Origin: Muricomes sp049840515
GTDB lineage: Bacteria; Bacillota; Clostridia; Lachnospirales; Lachnospiraceae
Length of the DNA: 64,000 nucleotides
Direction: 5' to 3'
NCBI GenBank assembly: GCA_049840515.1
Contig: JASGKW010000013.1
Coordinates: forward strand, 1 to 64,000
The position numbers and the translations under genes are program-made. This document shows, piece by piece, positions 8,140 through 16,958 of this stretch. How positions within the stretch are numbered: position 1 is the stretch's first letter; every line of letters starts with the position of its first letter. The notes under the pieces were generated by a model. The model was not told the origin of the DNA, made no database searches, and saw only the letters and a list, made by a program, of their open reading frames with translations.

Positions 8140-9729
8140 TTATCTTCCTCCTGTCTGATAAAATAAAAATACAACTGTAAAGCACACTGCAAAAGACGTA
8201 AAAACCAGCCTGACTATGAAACGTTTGGAAAATCCGGAGGATAACATCATCATATTTTTGATATCCATCATCGGGCCAAACACCAGGAAAGCCATAATAG
8301 CCGCCATCGGGAACTGATTGGAGAAGCTGCGCGCAATCACTGCGTCTGATGAGGAGCACAGGGACAGGACAAAGGCCATTCCCATCATAATTATCATAGC
8401 TGCAACTGTTTCTGCTCCATTTTGTGTGCCCAAGGACAGTCCCGCGCCTAAAGCCTGAAAAACAGCGGCCACAAAGGACCCCAGCATCAAATATTTTCCT
8501 ACATCAAAAAATTCTGCCTGCGCATGCCTGAAAAACAAATCCATTTTGCCCCGCAGTCCCGTGACAGAATCCATGACCTGATAACAGCCGCAGCTGCACA
8601 TTAAATTATCAAATTTACCCCCGGATAATACCTGTCCCTTTGAAACACAAACAGCAAAGCTAAGACCAATAATCACAGCCGCAATGCTGCCCATACAGAT
8701 GCGCTGGGCCACAATACTCAAATCCCCGCCGAAAGCATGGTAGGTAGATAGTATGACCACAGGGTTGATAACCGGAGCCGCCAATAGAAATGTAATTGCA
8801 GCAGGAGCCGGAACTCCTTTTTTTATCAGACTTCTAAAAATAGGGATGGATGCACAATCACATACCGGCAGGCAAAACCCTCCTAAAACAGCTATCACCA
8901 TACCGCCGACGAGAGATTTGGGAAACCATTTTTCAATCCAGGTTTTCGGAATAAAAATTTGAATCAATGAAGAAAGTATCACTCCCAAAAGTAAAAATGG
9001 AGTTGCCTGTAATATAATTCCCAGAAATACATTCATTATGGTGTTTACAGGTATCGGTATCTGGTTAAAAACAGGTCTTATCAAAAGATATAAGGCTGCC
9101 AGACAGATTAAAACAAGAAAAAAAGAACTAATTCCTGGTCTGGTTTCCCGAAAAATCCATTTGTACAAATTGTCAAACTTCATTCCTTTGAATCGCACGA
9201 TAGGAACACCTGGATTTAGAATGTTTATTGTCCGGCGCATCTGTTGATATGCTGTCGTGCTCTCTTTATTTTGCGAAGCGCGCAAAATGATAATATCACT
9301 GCTTGCAATCTGCTCCGGCAAAGCACTCCCAGTCTGTCCCAACATCATTTCTAAATGAGCAGCTTCCGCAATATGAAGAACTTTTCTGATTTTACAGCAA
9401 TTGTACAGCGAAGGACCTGATAATAAGTCCTGAAGCTTTGAAAAGGGAGTTACCCCATTCCATTCAATCCAGATTTCATCCGGATCCTGCTCTTTTATGC
9501 TGGAATAGATGGCTTTGATAATCTGGTCTGGACGCTTCTCCATATCTTCTTTTAAAAAACTTTTAATGCGGCAATTACCAAAATGTCTGTGAAATTCTTC
9601 TTCACCTTCCTCAAACTGCAATAATAATGTTTTGATTCCCCGCCGCTCAGTCTTATTTAGCAACGCATTCAAAAAGGTAGTTTTCCCCGAGTCCAAAAAC
9701 CCGGTCACAACATAAACAGGTACTTTCAT
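8140..9729 (-). CDS. COG0523 (CobW-like) GTPase fused to COG0701 permease
   Basis: A 529-residue fusion. Residues 1 to about 195 form a G3E-type GTPase with Walker A GFLDSGKTT (10-18). The CxCC metal-binding motif usual in COG0523 chaperones is not evident: only a single Cys (GNCRIKSF) occurs in that stretch. Residues about 200-529 are a COG0701/ArsP-like permease with eight or so helices and the motifs LPVCDCASIPIFRSLIKKGVP and AAPVINPVVIL. Known COG0523 members supply zinc or other metals; COG0701 permeases are little characterised exporters. The gene is followed immediately by the DUF1980 partner. Confidence 0.8.
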   Translation of the reverse strand: MKVPVYVVTGFLDSGKTTFLNALLNKTERRGIKTLLLQFEEGEEEFHRHFGNCRIKSFLKEDMEKRPDQIIKAIYSSIKEQDPDEIWIEWNGVTPFSKLQDLLSGPSLYNCCKIRKVLHIAEAAHLEMMLGQTGSALPEQIASSDIIILRASQNKESTTAYQQMRRTINILNPGVPIVRFKGMKFDNLYKWIFRETRPGISSFFLVLICLAALYLLIRPVFNQIPIPVNTIMNVFLGIILQATPFLLLGVILSSLIQIFIPKTWIEKWFPKSLVGGMVIAVLGGFCLPVCDCASIPIFRSLIKKGVPAPAAITFLLAAPVINPVVILSTYHAFGGDLSIVAQRICMGSIAAVIIGLSFAVCVSKGQVLSGGKFDNLMCSCGCYQVMDSVTGLRGKMDLFFRHAQAEFFDVGKYLMLGSFVAAVFQALGAGLSLGTQNGAETVAAMIIMMGMAFVLSLCSSSDAVIARSFSNQFPMAAIMAFLVFGPMMDIKNMMMLSSGFSKRFIVRLVFTSFAVCFTVVFLFYQTGGR

Positions 9730-9930
9730 GGCTTATCCCTCTTCCATTTATTTACAGCGGACGCAGTCAACTGACCTCTTAATCATCTCCTATATCTGTA
9801 TCAGCCGCTGTTCTATAAATCGTATGCCACAATTTTAAAAATCATGATGTGTATATTTTTATCGGTATGGGTATGAAGTCTAGAAACAAACACATACTAA
9901 TCAAAAAAGAGCTGTAAAGGAGATGTAACA

Positions 9931-10110
9931 ATGATAAATAATGAGGAACTTCCTATCGGATTTACAATGGCACTTGCGCAGCATTCTGATGCTTTAAACC
10001 ACTTTTCCAAACTTTCAGAGGCAGAGCAGCAAAAAATAATTGAGGAAGCAAAGCAAAAGCACAGCCGTGAATCTATGAGAAATTATGTTGAGAATATGTT
10101 CCAAGGATAA
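9931..10110 (+). CDS. Conserved-looking small protein (59 aa)
   Basis: A 59-residue ORF with an excellent ribosome site (AAAGGAG, nine bases before the ATG) and its own terminator. The sequence is helical and charged: MALAQHSDALNHFSKLSEAE, then a region QQKIIEEAKQKHSRE and a final YVENMF. It resembles short cytosolic proteins seen across Lachnospiraceae but I cannot assign a family or role. It lies alone between the divergent GTPase-permease gene and the J-domain gene. The 200-base gap before it shows no clear operator. Confidence 0.6.
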   Translation: MINNEELPIGFTMALAQHSDALNHFSKLSEAEQQKIIEEAKQKHSRESMRNYVENMFQG

Positions 10111-10115
10111 ATGCC

Positions 10116-10140
10116 TCTCCGGGCAGCATATGCCCGGAGA
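10116..10140 (+). terminator. Probable terminator after the 59-aa ORF
   Basis: A 10-bp perfect stem (TCTCCGGGCA with its complement) and a five-base loop lie five bases after the stop. The following sequence is A/T-rich but has only short T runs, so termination may be partial. Confidence 0.6.
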
Positions 10141-10159
10141 TATAATATCATAACTTTTC

Positions 10160-10188
10160 TTGATTTTTCCTTTTTCATATCGTAATAT
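10160..10188 (+). promoter_or_regulatory. Candidate sigma-A promoter for the J-domain gene
   Basis: TTGATT (10160-10165) and TAATAT (10183-10188) are separated by 17 bases and lie 46 bases upstream of the J-domain start. The match is moderate. Confidence 0.4.
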
Positions 10189-10233
10189 AAAGAGTGGGAA
10201 AAAATAAATAATAAATAAGGTAAGGAGGCAACA

Positions 10234-10947
10234 ATGGAAACCCGTACATATTATGACATTCTCGGTGTATCCACGGAGGCGACTCTGGAAGAAATTACAA
10301 GCGCAAAAAATGCTTTGGCTAAGGTGTATCATCCTGACGCCAACATGCACAATGACATAGATACGACTGCTTACATGCAGGAAATACTGGAGGCATACAG
10401 AATTCTTTCCAACCCGGACAAGCGTAAAAAATATAACCGGGCAATTGGCGGAAGACCTAACCGTGTATTCCGCACTTATACCGTTGGAAAGCCTGAATCC
10501 GATGAGGATAATTCCTCTTCATTTGTAACCTACTGGAATGCGGCGTGCAGATTGAATGAAATTGTAAACAACAGCGTCCGCCTGATGGAGGCTGGTCTGC
10601 AAAAAGAACGGCTTGGGGTTAAGATTTTTAAAAAATTGGGGAAATACTGTAAGAAAGAAGCAGAAATTGTGGAACAGTTAAATATCCTGTCCCTCCAGGC
10701 ACTCCAATACATTACTGTTTTGAGAACCGCGGAAATTCCTATGAGCTGCTGGCAGGCAGACGCGATGAACTGGGTTCTGGTCCGCTGGGGACAAAAACAA
10801 AATATGGATTACCAGGTACTTTTCTCAAGATATGAAGCTCATGTGGAGCAAAACAGGACAAGTACAGAGCGGCTGAAACTTAAGTCCCGCAATAAACAGT
10901 TTCAAAACAATCTGAAGAGACTGCTGAGTTATGCTATTCCCAGTTGA
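10234..10947 (+). CDS. J-domain (DnaJ-like) protein
   Basis: Residues 3-68 form a J domain (YYDILGVSTEATLEEI, the HPD motif in VYHPDANMH, and ILSNPDKRKKYNRA), which stimulates Hsp70 ATPase. The remaining 165 residues lack the Gly/Phe and zinc-finger regions of DnaJ and are a helical, basic domain I do not recognise. It is therefore a class C J-protein, probably directing DnaK to a specific client. A strong AAGGAGG precedes the ATG. It lies 41 bases upstream of murT-gatD and may be cotranscribed with them. Confidence 0.8.
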   Translation: METRTYYDILGVSTEATLEEITSAKNALAKVYHPDANMHNDIDTTAYMQEILEAYRILSNPDKRKKYNRAIGGRPNRVFRTYTVGKPESDEDNSSSFVTYWNAACRLNEIVNNSVRLMEAGLQKERLGVKIFKKLGKYCKKEAEIVEQLNILSLQALQYITVLRTAEIPMSCWQADAMNWVLVRWGQKQNMDYQVLFSRYEAHVEQNRTSTERLKLKSRNKQFQNNLKRLLSYAIPS

Positions 10948-10988
10948 TGGGACTATTTTAAGAAAAGGATAAGAGTTAAGATAAAATT

Positions 10989-12350
10989 ATGAGATTAAGA
11001 AGCGTACTTGCGATTAAATGTGCAAAATACACCAGTTATCTGATTAAAAAATTAAATAGAGGGAGCGGTGTCACTCTCCCCGGATATGTAGCCCGCCTTG
11101 TGGACCCTGATATCTTAAGTGTTATGGCAGAAATGGTCAGGGAAAAGACCATTGTCACCATGGGGACAAACGGCAAGACAACAACCAACAGCATTTTATA
11201 CCATGCTTTAAAGGCGGAGGGAAAAAAGGTTATCATCAACCGCACCGGTGCAAATATGCTCAACGGAATTATATCAGCCTTTGTTCTCGCAGCAGATAAA
11301 AACTGCCGCCTGGACGCGGACTATGCCTGTATCGAGGTAGATGAGATTGCATCTGTCCGTGTGCTGCCCCATCTAAAACCAGACTGTGCCCTTCTGACTA
11401 ATATTTCCCGGGACCAGCTTGACCGCTTTGGGGAGGTTGATATTACATTCAACAAACTGAAGACCGCTGTGACCAGCGTGCCCGATACAAAATTGATTAT
11501 CAACTGCGATGATGTTCTCTCCTATACGCTTGCGTCCGAGTGCGGAAATTCTTTTGTAACCTACGGTATTGATGAAGAAATATTTGATGATATCTCACGT
11601 TCCGAGATTCGGGAAAGTATTTTCTGCCGTTCCTGCGGGAAGAAACTGGAATATGACTTTTTTCATTACGGACAGTTGGGAATCTACCACTGCCCAAACT
11701 GTGGGCTGAAACGCCCTGCCCCAGATTTCACCGCATCGGAAATCACATGGGATGGCGAGCTGTATGCATTTTCAATGGATGGAATGCGGATAAACTCTAC
11801 TGCCCGCACCCCTTACAATATTTATAACACTTTATCTGCGTATGCAGCCTTGAATGCCCTGGAAGTCTGTCGCACTCATTTCCAGGAGATGATAGAGTCC
11901 TTTGATTACGGAAACAACCGTGAGAGCATTTTTACAATCAACGGCTCAAGAGTTCAGCTCCATCTCGCCAAGAATCCGATTGGATTCCAGCAAAAGATTT
12001 CTCTTGTATTAAAAGATGAAAAGCCGAAAAATATTATTATTCAGATCAATGATACTTACCAGGACGGTGAAGATGTCTCCTGGCTTTGGGATGTAGATTT
12101 TCAGTATCTTGCCGATGCTAATGCTGTTTCCATCATTACAACCGGGACGAGGAAGTATGACATGGGACTTCGCCTGAAATATGAGGACATCCCCTGTCAG
12201 TCCACATCAGATTTGCGTGCTTCCGTCATCGAATGCACAAAATCTGAGGCAGGCAATCTCTATGTTATCGTAAATTACTCCGGGCTTTACACCACCAACC
12301 ATATGCTTTCAGAGTTAGAAAAAACGGAGAAAGGAGGGATAACAGCATGA
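10989..12350 (+). CDS. murT: Lipid II isoglutaminyl synthase, MurT subunit
   Basis: MurT is the Mur-ligase-like subunit that activates the D-Glu alpha-carboxyl of lipid II with ATP. GatD-derived ammonia then amidates it to D-isoglutamine in peptidoglycan. Seen here: the P-loop MGTNGKTTTN at residues 58-67, the central ligase domain, and a Cys4 zinc ribbon (C213, C216, C235, C238) characteristic of MurT. The C-terminal DUF1727 domain carries the partner-binding region. At 453 residues it has the normal length. Its stop overlaps the gatD ATG (ATGA), matching the obligate MurT-GatD complex. Confidence 0.93.
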   Translation: MRLRSVLAIKCAKYTSYLIKKLNRGSGVTLPGYVARLVDPDILSVMAEMVREKTIVTMGTNGKTTTNSILYHALKAEGKKVIINRTGANMLNGIISAFVLAADKNCRLDADYACIEVDEIASVRVLPHLKPDCALLTNISRDQLDRFGEVDITFNKLKTAVTSVPDTKLIINCDDVLSYTLASECGNSFVTYGIDEEIFDDISRSEIRESIFCRSCGKKLEYDFFHYGQLGIYHCPNCGLKRPAPDFTASEITWDGELYAFSMDGMRINSTARTPYNIYNTLSAYAALNALEVCRTHFQEMIESFDYGNNRESIFTINGSRVQLHLAKNPIGFQQKISLVLKDEKPKNIIIQINDTYQDGEDVSWLWDVDFQYLADANAVSIITTGTRKYDMGLRLKYEDIPCQSTSDLRASVIECTKSEAGNLYVIVNYSGLYTTNHMLSELEKTEKGGITA

Positions 12351-13105
12351 AACTGACAATCGGACATTTATACCCTGACTTATTGAATCTGTACGGCGAC
12401 CGGGGAAATATTCAATGTTTCCGGAAACGTCTGGAATGGCGGGGCATCGAAGCTGAAGTCATCCCTTTCCTTTCCGGCGATACCATAGACTTCTCCAAAC
12501 TGGATATTGTTTTGCTGGGGGGCGGCTCCGACAGGGAGCAGGAACTGGTATGCGAATTCCTGAAAGATATCAGGCAGGATTTTAAGGATTACGTAGAACA
12601 GGACGGAGTTGTCCTGGCTGTCTGCGGCGGATATCAGCTTTTGGGAAAATATTATAAGACAGACAAGAAAATGATAGAAGGTCTTTCTATTTTGGACATC
12701 ACGACGGAGTGGAAGCCAAAACGTCTGATTCGCAATATCGTTCTGAACAGCCCTCTCTTTGATACTCCTGTAGTCGGGTTTGAAAATCATGGAGGACGCA
12801 CCTACATCGGCGGTCACACTCCGCTTGGCAAAGTTTTCTATGGTCTGGGAAATACAGGGAAATCCGGCTATGAAGGCGTGGTTTATAAAAATGTGATTGG
12901 AACCTATCTGCATGGCCCTCTTCTCCCTAAAAACCCTCAGGTGTGCGATTATCTTCTTGAGCGGGCACTGAAAAGAAAGTACGGCCAGGATGTCATACTT
13001 GAGCCTCTGCCGGATGAGATGGAACACAAGGCAAATGGATATATCTCCGGGCGCTACAGTGATAAAAAGTATGTGCTCAAAGAAACCATCAAAAGGTACA
13101 CCTAA
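12347..13105 (+). CDS. gatD: Lipid II isoglutaminyl synthase, GatD glutaminase subunit
   Basis: A 252-residue class I (triad type) glutamine amidotransferase, CobB/CobQ-like. The nucleophile is Cys93 in VLAVCGGYQLLG and the catalytic His is H189 in GTYLHGPLLPKNP. It hydrolyses glutamine and passes ammonia to MurT. A GGAGG site inside the murT end and the four-base overlap indicate coupling. It ends the plus-strand unit, followed by a strong terminator. Confidence 0.93.
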   Translation: MKLTIGHLYPDLLNLYGDRGNIQCFRKRLEWRGIEAEVIPFLSGDTIDFSKLDIVLLGGGSDREQELVCEFLKDIRQDFKDYVEQDGVVLAVCGGYQLLGKYYKTDKKMIEGLSILDITTEWKPKRLIRNIVLNSPLFDTPVVGFENHGGRTYIGGHTPLGKVFYGLGNTGKSGYEGVVYKNVIGTYLHGPLLPKNPQVCDYLLERALKRKYGQDVILEPLPDEMEHKANGYISGRYSDKKYVLKETIKRYT

Positions 13106-13143
13106 GAATTTTAATGATTTACACAAAAGTTTTCTGATATATT

Positions 13144-13194
13144 AAAAAGGTATCTTGAATGCGGCTTTTACAGTCCCAATCAAGATACCTTTTT
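13144..13194. terminator. Bidirectional terminator between gatD and the P-type ATPase
   Basis: A perfect 15-bp inverted repeat (AAAAAGGTATCTTGA at 13144-13158, complement at 13180-13194) with a 21-base loop has T runs on both sides, so it can stop transcription from the two converging genes. Confidence 0.8.
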
Positions 13195-13223
13195 TAATCA
13201 CAGAAAAATATATATCTATGTCC

Positions 13224-15845
13224 TTATGCTGATTTTCTTTTCTTATAAGCCAGTTTTACTGCTTTCATAAACTGGATAATCGGCAGATTTACCGCCGCCA
13301 GACCATATACAGTAAATAACTGTGTCATGTTGAGCGATTGCACTTTAAACACATTCTGAAGTCCAGGTATCACCATAACACCTGTAATCAAAATCAGTCC
13401 CAGCAAAAATGCTCCTATGAGATAAATATTATTAAAGAACCTTTTTGTAAATATGACCGGGCGGTCAGACTTACAGTTAAATCCGTGAACAAGGCGGGCT
13501 GTACATAATGTTCCAAATGCCATTGTACTTGCCAGCACTACATTTCCGCCTGAATAACCAATGAGAAATGCAATCATGGTAGTAACACCGATGGACAATC
13601 CTTCTGTCCCAATCTTTCTTAAGAAAGCTCCAGTCAGAATGGATTCATTCATCGGGCGGGGCTTATCATTCATCACATCTTTAGAGTGCGGTTCAAGTCC
13701 CAGCGCAATAGCCGGCAAACTGTCTGTCAAAAGGTTGATAAACAGCAGATGTACCGGGGCAAACGGTACCGGAAGCCCTGCAATAGACGCATACAGAACG
13801 GCCAGAATCGCTCCAAAGTTTCCTGACAAAAGGAATTGGATGGAATTCTTAATGTTACTGTAAACATTTCGCCCATTTTCTACCGCTTTTACAATGGTAG
13901 CAAAATTATCGTCTGTGAGCACCATAGATGCCGCATCCTTGGACACCTCACTGCCTGTAATTCCCATAGCCACACCGATGTCTGCCTGTTTCAGAGCCGG
14001 TGCATCATTCACACCGTCCCCTGTCATTGCCACAATATTGCCCTTTTCCTGCCATGCACGGACAATCCGTATTTTATGTTCCGGTGATACACGAGCATAT
14101 ACAGAAATGCCCTCCACAAAATCTTTCAGCTCTTCATCTGACATATTTTCAATCACAGCGCCTTCACAGGCTTCTGATTCATTTTCCAGAATTCCGATTC
14201 GTTTGGCGATAGCAGCCGCTGTAACCTTGTGGTCTCCGGTTATCATAATCGGCCGGATTCCGGCTCTCTTACAGTCCGCAACAGCAATCTTAGACTCCTC
14301 ACGCGGCGGGTCCATCATGGCTATTAAACCAATGAAAATCAAGTCCTGCTCGTCTTCCAGAGTCATTTCATGACATCCTTCTATCTCCTTATATGCAAAT
14401 CCAAGGACACGCAGACCGCTTTTTGAAAATTCCTGGTTCTGCTCTTCTATCTTTCTCCTGTCCTCCTCGGTGAAACTGCGCACTTCATCATGAATCTGAA
14501 TGGATTCCATTCTGTCCAGAAGCACATCTACCGCTCCTTTGACAATCATCACATGCTTTCCATCCATGTTATGGCCTGTCGCCATGAGCTTTCTGTCACT
14601 GTCAAAGGGGTTCTCACAGGTTCTTGGATATTTATCCCGCACATTATGTGCCTCCAGGCCTAATTTACTTCCCAGATTAATCAAGGCCGTCTCGGTAGGG
14701 TCACCAATCTCAACCCCCTCAACATTTGTAGAGTCATTGCACAAAATACTGCTCAGAAGAAGCCTGTTGTGGCCGGAATGATCCACATCAATATCATCCG
14801 CCAGTATTCTTGTCTCATTTACATAATACTCCTCCACTGTCATCTTATTCTGTGTCAGAGTACCGGTCTTGTCAGAACATATAATAGAAACACTTCCCAG
14901 ACCTTCTACAGCTTGAAGCTTTCGTATAATGGCATGTTCTCTGGCCATTTTCTGTGTTCCAAATGACAAAACAATAGTCACAATGGAGCTGAGTGCTTCT
15001 GGTATTGCCGCCACAGCAAGTGCAACCGCGAACAGGAATGCATCCCCCGCATGTCCGTTGCGCAGCACGCTGACACCGAATAAAATAGCACAGAATATAA
15101 GGATAATGATGGAAAGCTTCTGCCCAAACTGGTCCAGATTAATCTGAAGAGGGGTGCGCTTCTCGGAAGTTGTTTTCAGAAGACTTGCTATCTTACCAAC
15201 CTCTGTGCCCATACCCACGCTGGTTACGAGAAAAGAGCCACGTCCGTAAGTCACAAAACTTCCGGAATAGACCATATTTAATCTGTCTCCTAAAGGCACT
15301 TCCCCGTCAATTGAATCTGTAATTTTCTCCACGCCCAGACTTTCCCCTGTAAGTGCACTCTCATCCACTTTAAGGCTCGCGCTCTCCAGAATACGTCCGT
15401 CCGCCGGAATATAATCTCCCGCATCAAGCATGACAATGTCACCCACTGTAACCTCTGTAGATGGGATGGGAACTACATTTCCGTCTCTCAGTACCTTTGC
15501 CTCCGGCCCTGAAAGCTTTTTCAGACTGTTTAAGGACTGCTCTGCTTTCACAGTCTGCACAGTACCCAGTATGGCATTAATTGTGATTACAATCAAAATA
15601 ACCGCTGCACTTTCCGCATCACCCAGAAATCCTGAAACAATTGCGGCAACAATCAGTATAATGACAAGAAAGTCCTTAAACTGTTCAAGAAAAATCTGAA
15701 TTGTGGTCTTTTTCTTTCCCTCTACCAATTCGTTTGGTCCATATTCTTCCTGGTGCTTCTTTACCTCCTCCGCAGTGAGGGGCTCCAGTGAACCATTAAT
15801 CTTCTTTTTTACCTCGTCTGCAGAGATCTGATAAAATTCATTCAT
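13224..15845 (-). CDS. P-type cation ATPase (PMCA-like; Ca2+ or Mn2+ export)
   Basis: An 873-residue P2A-type ATPase. It has an actuator TGES motif, phosphorylated Asp in ICSDKTGTLT (about D325), nucleotide-binding and hinge motifs (GDGVNDAPALK), and ten predicted helices. Helix M4 has IPEALSS rather than the PEGLP of many calcium pumps; M6 has NLLTDSLPAIALG. The start is the ATG at 15845 with AGGAGA just upstream, not the ATG or GTG further out. A yybP-ykoY riboswitch precedes the gene, which argues for manganese efflux, as in Lactococcus YoaB; calcium transport remains possible. Confidence 0.85.
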   Translation of the reverse strand: MNEFYQISADEVKKKINGSLEPLTAEEVKKHQEEYGPNELVEGKKKTTIQIFLEQFKDFLVIILIVAAIVSGFLGDAESAAVILIVITINAILGTVQTVKAEQSLNSLKKLSGPEAKVLRDGNVVPIPSTEVTVGDIVMLDAGDYIPADGRILESASLKVDESALTGESLGVEKITDSIDGEVPLGDRLNMVYSGSFVTYGRGSFLVTSVGMGTEVGKIASLLKTTSEKRTPLQINLDQFGQKLSIIILIFCAILFGVSVLRNGHAGDAFLFAVALAVAAIPEALSSIVTIVLSFGTQKMAREHAIIRKLQAVEGLGSVSIICSDKTGTLTQNKMTVEEYYVNETRILADDIDVDHSGHNRLLLSSILCNDSTNVEGVEIGDPTETALINLGSKLGLEAHNVRDKYPRTCENPFDSDRKLMATGHNMDGKHVMIVKGAVDVLLDRMESIQIHDEVRSFTEEDRRKIEEQNQEFSKSGLRVLGFAYKEIEGCHEMTLEDEQDLIFIGLIAMMDPPREESKIAVADCKRAGIRPIMITGDHKVTAAAIAKRIGILENESEACEGAVIENMSDEELKDFVEGISVYARVSPEHKIRIVRAWQEKGNIVAMTGDGVNDAPALKQADIGVAMGITGSEVSKDAASMVLTDDNFATIVKAVENGRNVYSNIKNSIQFLLSGNFGAILAVLYASIAGLPVPFAPVHLLFINLLTDSLPAIALGLEPHSKDVMNDKPRPMNESILTGAFLRKIGTEGLSIGVTTMIAFLIGYSGGNVVLASTMAFGTLCTARLVHGFNCKSDRPVIFTKRFFNNIYLIGAFLLGLILITGVMVIPGLQNVFKVQSLNMTQLFTVYGLAAVNLPIIQFMKAVKLAYKKRKSA

Positions 15846-15908
15846 GTAAAATCTCCTCTCTTTCATTTGAACAATCAAGGGTCTAACAGGAAATCACTCT
15901 CCCGTTAT

Positions 15909-16040
15909 ATAAAAAAAGACCCTTATTGCATGTTATGTATGCAATAAAAGTCTCACCATTTAATCACGATACGGATGAAAGACCATCGTACTGACGACAT
16001 CGCGAACGCTTCTCAAGCGCTAGTTACTCCCTTTTACTAG
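15909..16040 (-). ncRNA. yybP-ykoY (manganese) riboswitch with overlapping terminator
   Basis: On the minus strand the leader contains AAAAGGGAGTAACTAGC near its 5' end and ATGGTGAGACTTTTATTG near its 3' end, the two conserved blocks of the yybP-ykoY family. They can form the P1 stem (AGTAAAAG with CTTTTATT). The 3' P1 strand is also the 5' arm of a 14-bp terminator (15917-15930 with 15940-15953) followed by U8. Aptamer folding and termination are thus mutually exclusive, as expected for a switch turned on by Mn2+. Confidence 0.85.
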
Positions 16041-16045
16041 AGTTT

Positions 16046-16074
16046 ACTATAATATAGCAGGCGCCTTGTGTCAA
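16046..16074 (-). promoter_or_regulatory. Sigma-A promoter of the riboswitch-ATPase unit
   Basis: TTGACA (plus-strand 16069-16074) and TATAGT (16046-16051) are spaced by 17 bases. Transcription would begin about at the first base of the riboswitch P1 stem. Confidence 0.75.
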
Positions 16075-16088
16075 GGGAATTTTGCAAA

Positions 16089-16958
16089 TTATGCTTCCAT
16101 TTTTTCTATGATTTCTTTCGCTCTGGGCGTGTTCGCCAATCCCCCTCTTCCAGTCTCACGGAGGGATACATGCATGGATTCTCCAACTTCCCTCATCGCA
16201 TCAATTACCTGGTCAGGAGGGATGCGGCTCGTAATCCCTGCCAGCGCCATGTCTGCCGCCGACAATGCATTGACCGCTCCGATTACGTTTCTTTTTACGC
16301 AGGGAACTTCCACCAGACCTGCAACCGGGTCGCACACAAGCCCAAGCAGATTTTTCAGTGCCATTGCCATCGCGTGAGTAATCTGGCTGCAATCCCCGCC
16401 TTTCAAAAAGACGAGCGCCCCCGCAGCCATCGCTGAGGCTGACCCCACTTCTGCCTGACAGCCCCCTGCCGCCCCCGCAATAAATGCCCGTGCAGCGATA
16501 ATCTGTCCTATTCCCGCCCCCACATAGAGACTTTTTATAATATTTTCTTCACTGGCTTTCCCCTCTTTGTGCAGGGGGACAAGAACTGCCGGTATCACGC
16601 CGCATGCACCTGCCGTGGGTGCCGCAACAATCCGCTTCATGCAGGCGTTAGATTCTCCCATCTGCAGCGCATATGCAATGACTTTAGAAACAAAATCGCC
16701 GCACAGGGTATCTCCACTCTTCCGATACCGCTCCATATCTCCGCCCATGCCGCCCACCAGCCCGCTGTGGGACTTTAACTTTTCATCGTAATCATCACTG
16801 GCGCGGACCATAGCATCCCACATAGCTTTCATTGTCTGCATGGAATCTTCCTCACTGACCGACCTCTCCTCCATATCATCCAGCAGGATTGCCCTCCAGA
16901 ATGGAATCTCCTTCTCCTCACACAGCTTCTCAATTTCTTCCAACGACTGATAAGACAT
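16089..16958 (-). CDS. sdaAA: L-serine dehydratase, iron-sulfur alpha subunit
   Basis: The catalytic subunit of the oxygen-sensitive [4Fe-4S] L-serine deaminase (serine to pyruvate and ammonia). Family motifs are HSGLVGGMGGD, AAPTAGACGVIP, AGAAGGCQAEVGSASAM, LGLVCDPVAG and EVPCVKRN, and they contain the cluster cysteines. At 289 residues it has the normal length. The ATG lies inside the end of sdaAB (29-base overlap) and has GGGAGG upstream, so the subunits are translationally coupled. Confidence 0.92.
   Translation of the reverse strand: MSYQSLEEIEKLCEEKEIPFWRAILLDDMEERSVSEEDSMQTMKAMWDAMVRASDDYDEKLKSHSGLVGGMGGDMERYRKSGDTLCGDFVSKVIAYALQMGESNACMKRIVAAPTAGACGVIPAVLVPLHKEGKASEENIIKSLYVGAGIGQIIAARAFIAGAAGGCQAEVGSASAMAAGALVFLKGGDCSQITHAMAMALKNLLGLVCDPVAGLVEVPCVKRNVIGAVNALSAADMALAGITSRIPPDQVIDAMREVGESMHVSLRETGRGGLANTPRAKEIIEKMEA

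Noticed and set aside
9730..9930. Zur box in front of the COG0523 GTPase-permease gene
   Set aside because: No sequence close to the Firmicutes Zur palindrome was found in the gap.
12380..13126. Long open frame antisense to gatD
   Set aside because: It is a shadow of gatD codon use, without ribosome site or recognisable domains.
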